NCBI GenBank assembly: GCA_026195755.1
Contig: JAPHRL010000093.1
Span: 1 to 17,652 of the forward strand
Origin: Kangiella sp.
GTDB taxonomy: Bacteria > Pseudomonadota > Gammaproteobacteria > Enterobacterales > Kangiellaceae
Reading direction: 5' to 3'
DNA: 17,652 nucleotides
Every line of letters starts with the position of its first letter. Position 1 is the first letter of the stretch. Position numbers and translations under genes: made by a program. Of this stretch, positions 1-6,306 are shown piece by piece. Below the pieces are notes generated by a model. It searched no databases, was not told the DNA's origin, and was given only the letters and a program-made list of their open reading frames with translations.

Positions 1-1157
1 ATCCATCGTTGAATTTTGATTTAGGCGAAACCGCCGACATGATCCGCGAAATGGTTCGTGGATTTGCAGAAAAAGAGATCGCTCCAATTGCTGAAAAAAC
101 GGATCACGACAACCTGTTCCCACACCATTTATGGCAGAAGTTCGGTGAACTGGGTCTTTTAGGCATCACGGTCGAAGAAGAGTACGGTGGTTCCGGCATG
201 GGCTATCTTGAGCACGTTGTGGCGATGGAAGAAATCAGCCGCGCCAGTGCTTCGATTGGCTTGAGCTATGGAGCCCACTCTAATTTGTGTGTGAACCAGA
301 TTCGTCGCAATGGCTCAGAAGAGCAAAAGCAGAAATACTTACCAAAACTATGCTCAGGTGAGCACGTCGGCGCTTTAGCCATGTCTGAGCCTGGCGCTGG
401 TTCTGACGTTGTCGGCATGAAACTACGTGCTGAGCTTAAAGGCGATAAATACATCCTTAACGGCAATAAAATGTGGATCACCAATGGTCCAGAAGCCGAT
501 GTGTTGGTGGTCTATGCCAAAACCGAGCCAGAAGCCGGTTCCAAAGGTATTACCGCCTTTATTATTGAGAAAGGCTTCAAAGGTTTCTCAACAGCGCAGA
601 AACTCGACAAATTAGGTATGCGCGGCTCAAACACCTGTGAATTAGTTTTTGAAGATTGTGAAGTCCCTGCTGAAAACGTCATGGGGCCAATCAACGAAGG
701 TGTTAAAATTCTAATGAGCGGCCTTGATTATGAGCGTGCAGTACTGTCTGCCGGCCCACTAGGTATCATGCGAGCTTGCATGGACGCAGTAGTCCCTTAT
801 GTGCATGAACGTAAACAGTTCGGCAAGCCAATCGGTACTTTCCAATTAGTCCAAGGCAAAGTGGCCGATATGTACACCACTATGAACGCCAGCCGCGCCT
901 ACGTTTATGCAGTTGCTAAAGCGTGCGATCGTAGCGAAACCACCCGCAAAGACGCGGCCGCAGCGATTCTGTTTGCAGCAGAAAATGCGACTAAATTAGC
1001 ATTGGACGCGATTCAGGTACTGGGCGGTAATGGTTACATCAATGAATACCCAACAGGCCGTTTGTTGCGTGATGCCAAATTGTATGAAATCGGCGCGGGT
1101 ACTTCAGAGATTAGAAGAATGCTAATTGGTCGTGAGCTGTTTAACGAAACAGCCTAA
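1..1157 (+). CDS. liuA: Isovaleryl-CoA dehydrogenase (5' end cut by window edge)
   Basis: This FAD enzyme oxidises isovaleryl-CoA to 3-methylcrotonyl-CoA and passes electrons to electron-transfer flavoprotein; it is the first committed step of leucine breakdown. The reading frame is open to the left edge. A TTG at 9 could be taken as a start, but the preceding in-frame codons read Pro-Ser, giving PSLNFDLGE, a conserved N-terminal stretch of the family, so the true ATG lies a few codons outside the window. Counted from that TTG, residues 1-382 cover the whole acyl-CoA dehydrogenase fold. The family-specific catalytic Glu is visible as E242 in LDYERAVL. The usual C-terminal Glu of acyl-CoA dehydrogenases is Ala (A363 in IGAGTSEIRR), which is diagnostic for isovaleryl-CoA dehydrogenases. 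It is the first gene of the cluster seen here; a 274-base structured gap follows. I am confident of the family and substrate. Confidence 0.95.
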   Translation, partial: PSLNFDLGETADMIREMVRGFAEKEIAPIAEKTDHDNLFPHHLWQKFGELGLLGITVEEEYGGSGMGYLEHVVAMEEISRASASIGLSYGAHSNLCVNQIRRNGSEEQKQKYLPKLCSGEHVGALAMSEPGAGSDVVGMKLRAELKGDKYILNGNKMWITNGPEADVLVVYAKTEPEAGSKGITAFIIEKGFKGFSTAQKLDKLGMRGSNTCELVFEDCEVPAENVMGPINEGVKILMSGLDYERAVLSAGPLGIMRACMDAVVPYVHERKQFGKPIGTFQLVQGKVADMYTTMNASRAYVYAVAKACDRSETTRKDAAAAILFAAENATKLALDAIQVLGGNGYINEYPTGRLLRDAKLYEIGAGTSEIRRMLIGRELFNETA

Positions 1158-1188
1158 ATCTGCTCTATTAAAGCAAAAGATTAAGTAA

Positions 1189-1234
1189 GAGAAGTTATCG
1201 AGCAACGCTAGAACAAGCCAAATGATAACTTCTC
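1189..1234. repeat. Inverted repeat with conserved loop (core copy 1)
   Basis: Perfect 11-base arms GAGAAGTTATC (1189-1199) and GATAACTTCTC (1224-1234) enclose a 24-base loop. The loop at 1200-1221 holds core copy 1, including CAACGCTAGAACAAGCC. This core recurs at 1305-1326 with 19 of 22 bases identical. It could be a repetitive extragenic element or an RNA hairpin in the liuA-thiolase gap. There is no T-run after the stem, so it is not a typical terminator. Confidence 0.75.
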
Positions 1235-1259
1235 GAAAAAGTTAAATTCACTTTGTAGT

Positions 1260-1307
1260 AGAAGTGAGCGAACTTCTCTCAATAAATTGGTAATAGAAAT
1301 TATTGAG
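1260..1307. repeat. Two adjacent small inverted repeats
   Basis: AGAAGT (1260-1265) and ACTTCT (1272-1277) form a 6-base stem around a GAGCGA loop. This is immediately followed by CTCAATAA (1278-1285) and TTATTGAG (1300-1307), an 8-base stem around 14 bases. The GAGCGA loop matches the first bases of core copy 2. Together with the flanking elements these make the gap almost continuously foldable. No function is known to me. Confidence 0.5.
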
Positions 1308-1326
1308 CGACGCTAGAACGAGGCAA
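1305..1326 (+). repeat. Conserved core copy 2
   Basis: This 22-base stretch matches 1200-1221 at 19 positions; the differences are at 1309, 1320 and 1323. The invariant centre is ACGCTAGAAC. Its left edge is the right arm of the 1278-1307 repeat and its right edge begins the long hairpin at 1325-1385. The two copies therefore share their core but not their arms. Confidence 0.7.
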
Positions 1327-1385
1327 GTGACTTTTTAGATTCGGAGGTGACCTAGCTGGTCATTGGAGAAGATAAAAAGTCACTT
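1325..1385. repeat. Long inverted repeat upstream of the thiolase gene
   Basis: Perfect 12-base arms AAGTGACTTTTT (1325-1336) and AAAAAGTCACTT (1374-1385), extended by an A-T pair (1337/1373). Inside are TTC/GAA (1340-1342 with 1368-1370) and TGACC/GGTCA (1348-1352 with 1358-1362), so the whole 61 bases can fold into one interrupted hairpin. It ends 46 bases before the thiolase start codon and 33 bases before its ribosome-binding site. There is no terminator-like T-run on the + strand after the second arm. A role as an mRNA 5'-end stabiliser, attenuator or repetitive element is inference. Confidence 0.65.
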
Positions 1386-1431
1386 AACAAAGTTATAGCA
1401 AGCCCAGAAATTTCGAACAGGAGAAACATGT

Positions 1432-2610
1432 ATGTCAGATCCAATCGTAATCGTCAGCGCAGCCAGAACCCCAATGGGCGGCTTCGGTGGTTCACTATCA
1501 ACCGTAAAATCAACTGAACTTGGCGCTACAGCGATCAAAGCCGCCGTTGAGCGCGCAGGCATTAAAGCCGATGATGTTCAAGAAGTCATCATGGGCTGTG
1601 TACTTCCGGCTGGCGTTGGCCAGGCTCCTGCGCGTCAGGCTTCTTTGGGCGCTGGTATTCCACAATCCACTGGCGCTACAACTGTAAACAAAGTTTGTGG
1701 CTCTGGCATGAAAACCATCATGCTTGCTCATGACTTATTAAAAGCAGGAACTAATGAGGTGATGGTTGCTGGTGGCATGGAGAGCATGAGCCTTGCGCCT
1801 TACCTATTGCCTACGGGTCGTTACGGTCAGCGTTTTGGTCATGGTAAAACTTTAGACCATATGGCTTTTGATGGCCTGGAAGATGCCTACGAAGGTCAGG
1901 CTATGGGTGTTTACGCTGAGCAAACGGTTGAAAAATACGGTTTTACGCGTGAAGACCAGGATGCTTTTGCCATTGAATCTTTGGCTCGTGCTAATAAAGC
2001 AATTGAAGAGGGTTCTTTCAAGAACGAAATCACACCGGTAACGGTTAAATCTCGCAAAGGTGATGTTGAAGTGGATACTGACGAGCAGCCGTTGAAAGCT
2101 CGTCCTGACAAAATCCCTTCACTACGCCCTGCTTTCAAAAAAGACGGTACTGTCACTGCGGCTAACGCCAGCTCTATTTCTGACGGTGCAGCGGCTGTTG
2201 TATTGATGCGTCAATCTGAAGCTGAAAAACGTGGCTTGAAACCACTGGCTAAAATTGTTGCACAATCAACTAACGCTCGCATTCCTGCTGAGTTCACGAT
2301 CGCTCCTGTGGACGCTATTGAAAAAGTACTGGCTAAAGCGGGCTGGTCAAAGGATGACGTTGACTTGTTTGAAATTAACGAAGCTTTTGCCGTAGTTACC
2401 ATGGCGGCGATGAAAGACCTTGAACTTGACCACGCTAAAGTGAATGTTCACGGCGGTGCCTGTGCCCTGGGCCACCCTATTGGTTGTTCTGGTACGCGTA
2501 TTGTTGTTACCTTGATTGAAGCTTTACGCAAGTATGGCAAGTCGAAAGGCGTTGCGTCGCTATGCATCGGTGGCGGAGAGGCGACAGCCTTAGCCGTAGA
2601 GTTACTATAA
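1432..2610 (+). CDS. Acetyl-CoA C-acetyltransferase (thiolase)
   Basis: This is a 392-residue thiolase, the usual length for the family. It should split acetoacetyl-CoA with CoA into two acetyl-CoA, closing the leucine route after the CoA-transferase; 2-methylacetoacetyl-CoA from isoleucine is another possible substrate. The acylated cysteine is C89 in KVCGSGMK. The NEAFA motif, H348 in GHPIGCSG and C378 in CIGGGEA complete the active site. The ATG at 1432 is preceded by AGGAGA at 1419-1424 with good spacing; another ATG at 1428 is out of frame. The gene follows a 274-base structured gap, so it may have its own transcript start or processing site. Biosynthetic and degradative thiolases are hard to separate by eye. 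The context favours degradation, and the gene resembles the thiolase found beside short-chain acyl-CoA dehydrogenases in isoleucine clusters. Confidence 0.92.
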   Translation: MSDPIVIVSAARTPMGGFGGSLSTVKSTELGATAIKAAVERAGIKADDVQEVIMGCVLPAGVGQAPARQASLGAGIPQSTGATTVNKVCGSGMKTIMLAHDLLKAGTNEVMVAGGMESMSLAPYLLPTGRYGQRFGHGKTLDHMAFDGLEDAYEGQAMGVYAEQTVEKYGFTREDQDAFAIESLARANKAIEEGSFKNEITPVTVKSRKGDVEVDTDEQPLKARPDKIPSLRPAFKKDGTVTAANASSISDGAAAVVLMRQSEAEKRGLKPLAKIVAQSTNARIPAEFTIAPVDAIEKVLAKAGWSKDDVDLFEINEAFAVVTMAAMKDLELDHAKVNVHGGACALGHPIGCSGTRIVVTLIEALRKYGKSKGVASLCIGGGEATALAVELL

Positions 2611-2664
2611 TTTCTATTACCAAAACTAAAGTATAGATTTACCAACTTTTGGAAGAACAACCTT

Positions 2665-3813
2665 ATGATTCTGACTGAAGAACAAACAATGATTCAGGAT
2701 ATGGCAAGGGGCTATGTGCAAGAGCGCATTGCCCCTTTCGCCGAAGAATGGGACAAGAATAAAACCTTCCCTGCCGAGGCGCTACAAGGTCTGGCTGAGT
2801 TAGGTTTTTACGGCATGTTAGTACCTGAGCAATGGGGTGGCTGTGAAATTGGTTATGTGGCCGCGGCATTGGTATTAGAAGAAATCGCTGCTGGCGATGG
2901 CGCTTGCTCAACCATTATTTCGGTAACTAACTCTGTTGGTTGTATGCCGATCTTGAATTTCGGTACCGATGAGCAAAAAGAGAAGTTCTTAAAGCCTTTG
3001 GCCTCCGGTGAAAAGCTGGGTGCTTTTTGTTTAACCGAACCACACGCTGGCAGCGATGCATCCGACCTCAGGACTAAAGCTGTTCTTGAAAAGGGTCCAG
3101 ATGGTGACCATTACATTATTAATGGTTCAAAGCAGTTCATCACTTCCGGTAAAAACGGCGACACCGCGATTGTCTTTGCTGTCACCGACCCAAGCGCAGG
3201 AAAGAAAGGCATCAGTGCCTTTATCGTGCCGACTGATACGCCAGGCTATATTGTTGCCAACATCGAAGATAAGATGGGGCAAAATGCTTCGGACACAGCT
3301 TCAATCGTTTTTGAAGACTGCAAAATTCCAGCCGAGAATCTACTGGGTAAGGAAGGTGAAGGTTACAAAATCGCCCTTTCCGGTTTAGAAGGTGGTCGTA
3401 TCGGTATTGCCGCACAAGCGGTGGGTATGGCCCGAGCCGCTTATGAGTATGCTCTTGAATATTCCAAAGAGCGAAAATCATTCGGAAAGCCAATTAACAA
3501 ACACCAGGCGGTGCAATTCAAATTGGCTGACATGGCCACTCAAGTTGAAGCGGCACGTCAGATGGTGTTACACGCTGCACAGTTACGCGACAATAACCTA
3601 CCCTGCTTAAAAGAAGCCTGTATGGCGAAATTGTTCGCATCTGAGATCGCTGAAAAAGTGTGCTCAGAAGCGATTCAAATTCTAGGCGGTTATGGTTATT
3701 TACGTGACTACCCTGTGGAAAGAATTTATCGCGACGTTCGCATCGCACAGATTTACGAAGGTACAAGCGAAGTTCAGCGCATGGTGATTGGCCGTGCGAT
3801 CGCATCAGAATAA
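2665..3813 (+). CDS. Short/branched-chain acyl-CoA dehydrogenase
   Basis: A 382-residue FAD acyl-CoA dehydrogenase that introduces a 2,3 double bond in an acyl-CoA and reduces electron-transfer flavoprotein. Visible motifs are LTEPHAGSD near residue 130, a central FITSG stretch, RKSFGKPI in the C-terminal helical domain, LGGYGYLRDYPVER, and IYEGTSEVQR with the catalytic Glu at E365. This Glu is at the usual position, unlike in LiuA upstream, so this is a different subfamily and not a LiuA duplicate. From memory the sequence resembles the short-chain dehydrogenase of Pseudomonas isoleucine clusters, which suggests 2-methylbutanoyl-CoA, isobutyryl-CoA or butyryl-CoA as substrate; the sequence alone does not decide. 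The start at 2665 has GGAAGA at 2651-2656. It lies 54 bases after the thiolase and 15 before liuB, so it is part of the operon. Confidence 0.9.
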   Translation: MILTEEQTMIQDMARGYVQERIAPFAEEWDKNKTFPAEALQGLAELGFYGMLVPEQWGGCEIGYVAAALVLEEIAAGDGACSTIISVTNSVGCMPILNFGTDEQKEKFLKPLASGEKLGAFCLTEPHAGSDASDLRTKAVLEKGPDGDHYIINGSKQFITSGKNGDTAIVFAVTDPSAGKKGISAFIVPTDTPGYIVANIEDKMGQNASDTASIVFEDCKIPAENLLGKEGEGYKIALSGLEGGRIGIAAQAVGMARAAYEYALEYSKERKSFGKPINKHQAVQFKLADMATQVEAARQMVLHAAQLRDNNLPCLKEACMAKLFASEIAEKVCSEAIQILGGYGYLRDYPVERIYRDVRIAQIYEGTSEVQRMVIGRAIASE

Positions 3814-3828
3814 GAGTAGGACAGACAT

Positions 3829-5439
3829 ATGCCTGTAATTAAATCGTCATTGAATCCGCGTAGCGCAAGCTTTACTGAAAATGCCGAAGCAATGACCGCT
3901 TTGGTGGACGACTTACGCGACAAGATGGAATACATCACCCAAGGTGGTGGCCCCAAGTATCAAGAGAAGCATTTATCGCGCGGCAAATTGCTGCCTCGTG
4001 AACGTGTACGCAAGCTTCTTGACGTTGGTTCACCTTTCCTTGAAATTTCACAAATGGCCGCTTGGGACTTATATGACAATAAAGTTCCTGCTGCTGGCTT
4101 AATTGCCGGCATTGGCCGTGTTTCAGGCATCGAATGTATGATCGTTGCCAACGATGCCACGGTTAAAGGCGGTACCTACTTCCCTGAGACCGTAAAAAAA
4201 CATTTACGCGCTCAAGAAATTGCGGAAGAAAATAATCTGCCGTGTATTTACTTGGTCGATTCAGGCGGTGCAAACTTGCCGCAACAAGACGAAGTATTCC
4301 CGGACAAAGACCACTTCGGTCGCATTTTCTATAATCAAGCCAACATGTCGGCCAAAGGCATTCCGCAAATTGCGGTAGTAATGGGCTCTTGTACTGCTGG
4401 TGGTGCTTATGTCCCTGCCATGGCTGACGAGTCAATCATCGTTAAAGAACAAGGCACTATTTTCTTAGGTGGTCCACCGCTAGTTAAAGCAGCAACTGGT
4501 GAAGTGGTTTCCAGCGAAGATTTGGGTGGCGCAGATGTTCACTGTAAAACCTCTGGTGTTACCGACCACTACGCGCTGAATGATGAACACGCTTTAAAGT
4601 TAGCTCGTCAGGTTGTGTCTAATCTAAACCGCAAGAAAACGCCTTCGGTGACTTTGAAAAAGCCCGTTGACCCGCTCTACCCCGCTGAAGAATTGTACGG
4701 CGTCATCAACAAAGATCCTCGTAAACCATTTGATATTCGTGAAATTATTGCACGAGTCGTTGACGGTTCAGAACTGGATGAGTTCAAACCTCTATATGGC
4801 AATACATTGATTTGTGGTTTTGCCCGCATCCATGGTTATCCGGTAGGAATCGTTGCCAATAACGGCATTCTGTTCTCTGAGTCAGCACTAAAAGGGGCTC
4901 ACTTTATTGAGCTGTGTTCACAGCGTGGCATTCCTTTGGTATTCCTGCAAAACATTACTGGTTTTATGGTCGGTCGCAAATACGAAAACGAAGGTATTGC
5001 TAAAAACGGCGCCAAGATGGTGACGGCTGTTGCCTGTGCCAAAGTGCCTAAGTTCACGATTATTGTTGGCGGCAGTTTTGGTGCCGGTAACTATGGTATG
5101 TGTGGTCGCGCTTATAGTCCTAAGTTCTTATGGATGTGGCCGAATGCCCGTATCTCTGTGATGGGTGGCGAACAAGCTGCCAACGTGTTGGCACAAATTA
5201 AGCGTGACAATTTCGAGCGCGCCGATCAGCCAATGTGGTCCGAAGAAGAGGAAAAAGAATTTAAACGTCCGATTGAAGAGCAATATGAAAAGCAGGGTCA
5301 CCCTTACTATTCGAGTGCTCGCTTATGGGATGACGGTATTATCGATCCTGCCGATACTCGTATGGTGCTAGGTCTGGGATTATCTGTTGCCATGAACAAA
5401 GAAGCCGAAGAAACAAAGTTCGGCGTCTTCAGAATGTAA
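3829..5439 (+). CDS. liuB: Methylcrotonyl-CoA carboxylase, beta (carboxyltransferase) subunit
   Basis: This subunit transfers the carboxyl group from biotin to 3-methylcrotonyl-CoA, giving 3-methylglutaconyl-CoA, in complex with the LiuD product. The 536-residue length is normal for the family. An N-terminal acyl-CoA-binding carboxyltransferase half includes SGGANLPQQDEVFPD (about 145-159) and GGAYVPAMADE (191-201). A C-terminal half has the oxyanion-type glycine runs of the crotonase fold, FGAGNYGMCGRAYSP and RISVMGGEQAA. The GANLPQQ and AYVPAMADE forms are characteristic of methylcrotonyl-CoA rather than propionyl-CoA carboxylases. The start at 3829 has an AGTAGGA ribosome-binding site at 3815-3821. 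It lies 15 bases after the dehydrogenase and 15 before liuC. Confidence 0.96.
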   Translation: MPVIKSSLNPRSASFTENAEAMTALVDDLRDKMEYITQGGGPKYQEKHLSRGKLLPRERVRKLLDVGSPFLEISQMAAWDLYDNKVPAAGLIAGIGRVSGIECMIVANDATVKGGTYFPETVKKHLRAQEIAEENNLPCIYLVDSGGANLPQQDEVFPDKDHFGRIFYNQANMSAKGIPQIAVVMGSCTAGGAYVPAMADESIIVKEQGTIFLGGPPLVKAATGEVVSSEDLGGADVHCKTSGVTDHYALNDEHALKLARQVVSNLNRKKTPSVTLKKPVDPLYPAEELYGVINKDPRKPFDIREIIARVVDGSELDEFKPLYGNTLICGFARIHGYPVGIVANNGILFSESALKGAHFIELCSQRGIPLVFLQNITGFMVGRKYENEGIAKNGAKMVTAVACAKVPKFTIIVGGSFGAGNYGMCGRAYSPKFLWMWPNARISVMGGEQAANVLAQIKRDNFERADQPMWSEEEEKEFKRPIEEQYEKQGHPYYSSARLWDDGIIDPADTRMVLGLGLSVAMNKEAEETKFGVFRM

Positions 5440-5454
5440 GGCAGGGAGAATCTT

Positions 5455-6285
5455 ATGAGTGCAGCATTAAACATCAGTATCGATCAGAGTGAGCTCGGTA
5501 AAGCCGGCCGCGGTGTGGGTTATATCACCCTCACCCGCCCTGAAATTCACAACGCCTTTGATGACAAATTAATTGGCGAGTTGACTGAAGCTTTCACAGC
5601 GATGGAAAACAACGTCGAAGTGGAAATGGTTGTGTTACGCGCGGAAGGCAAAAGCTTTTCAGCTGGCGCAGACCTGAACTGGATGCGTCGCATGGCGGAT
5701 TATTCCTGGGAAGAAAATTACCAGGACTCGCAAGCTCTGGCCACTTTGATGAACACTATCTACAGCATGAGCAAAACCACCGTCTGTCAGGTACAGGGCG
5801 CAGCCTTTGGTGGCGGCGTTGGTCTGGTAGCCTGTTGCGATATTGTCATCGCGTCTGAGCGAGCCAGTTTCTGTTTGTCTGAAGTAAAACTAGGACTTAT
5901 TCCTGCGGTGATCAGTCCTTATGTCGTTAAAGCCATGGGCGAACGTCAGGCGCAGCGCTACTTTACTACGGCTGAGCGTTTCAAAGCTAATAAAGCCGCT
6001 GAGTATGGTCTGGTTCATGAAGTGGTTTCCGAAGAGTCATTGGTTGAAAAAACTAATGAGGTAATTGCCACTTTGTTAAGCAATGGCCCGCAAGCTGTTA
6101 AAGCAGCAAAAAGTTTAATTAGAGCTGTAGCGAATCAAACCATTGATCAATCCTTGATGGATGAAACGGCACGTCGCATTGCGGATATTCGTGCCAGCGA
6201 ACAAGGTAAAGAAGGTTTGAACGCTTTCCTCGAAAAACGTACTGCTGATTGGTCGGTTGGCCAATCTGAAAGCAGCTCACAATAA
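5455..6285 (+). CDS. liuC: Methylglutaconyl-CoA hydratase
   Basis: A crotonase-fold enzyme of 276 residues that hydrates 3-methylglutaconyl-CoA to HMG-CoA. The oxyanion-hole segments are SAGADLNWM (69-77) and GAAFGGGVGL (115-124). The general-acid Glu is E143 in CLSEVKLGLIPAVISP. Where classical enoyl-CoA hydratases carry a second catalytic Glu (in GGGCEL), this protein has Gly (G123). From memory this is shared by bacterial LiuC proteins, so it is a subfamily trait and not a defect. The ATG at 5455 is preceded by AGGGAGA at about 5443-5449. It sits between liuB and liuD with 15- and 21-base gaps, which fixes the assignment over other crotonases. Confidence 0.93.
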   Translation: MSAALNISIDQSELGKAGRGVGYITLTRPEIHNAFDDKLIGELTEAFTAMENNVEVEMVVLRAEGKSFSAGADLNWMRRMADYSWEENYQDSQALATLMNTIYSMSKTTVCQVQGAAFGGGVGLVACCDIVIASERASFCLSEVKLGLIPAVISPYVVKAMGERQAQRYFTTAERFKANKAAEYGLVHEVVSEESLVEKTNEVIATLLSNGPQAVKAAKSLIRAVANQTIDQSLMDETARRIADIRASEQGKEGLNAFLEKRTADWSVGQSESSSQ

Positions 6286-6291
6286 TTGGTT

Positions 6292-6298
6292 AAGGAAA
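6292..6298 (+). promoter_or_regulatory. Ribosome-binding site deciding the liuD start
   Basis: AAGGAAA lies about 10 bases before the ATG at 6307. The in-frame TTG at 6286 directly abuts the liuC stop codon and has no Shine-Dalgarno sequence at a suitable distance, so 6307 is chosen. Confidence 0.75.
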
Positions 6299-6306
6299 CA
6301 GCGAAC

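Noticed and set aside
9..11. TTG at 9 as the start of liuA
   Set aside because: The upstream in-frame codons encode conserved family residues (Pro-Ser before Leu-Asn-Phe-Asp), so the gene begins outside the window.
266..484. Antisense open frames opposite liuA and other liu genes
   Set aside because: They lie wholly inside strongly supported genes, have low-complexity or arginine/serine-rich products with no recognisable domain, and are explained as shadows of coding frames.
1338..1373. Part of the long hairpin loop (AGCTGGT) looks like a tRNA D-arm fragment
   Set aside because: No acceptor stem, anticodon arm or T-arm can be formed around it; the match is short and likely chance.
6286..6306. 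TTG at 6286 as the liuD start, directly abutting the liuC stop
   Set aside because: There is no ribosome-binding site at a proper distance and the extra seven residues are absent from the family; ATG 6307 with AAGGAAA upstream gives the canonical N-terminus.
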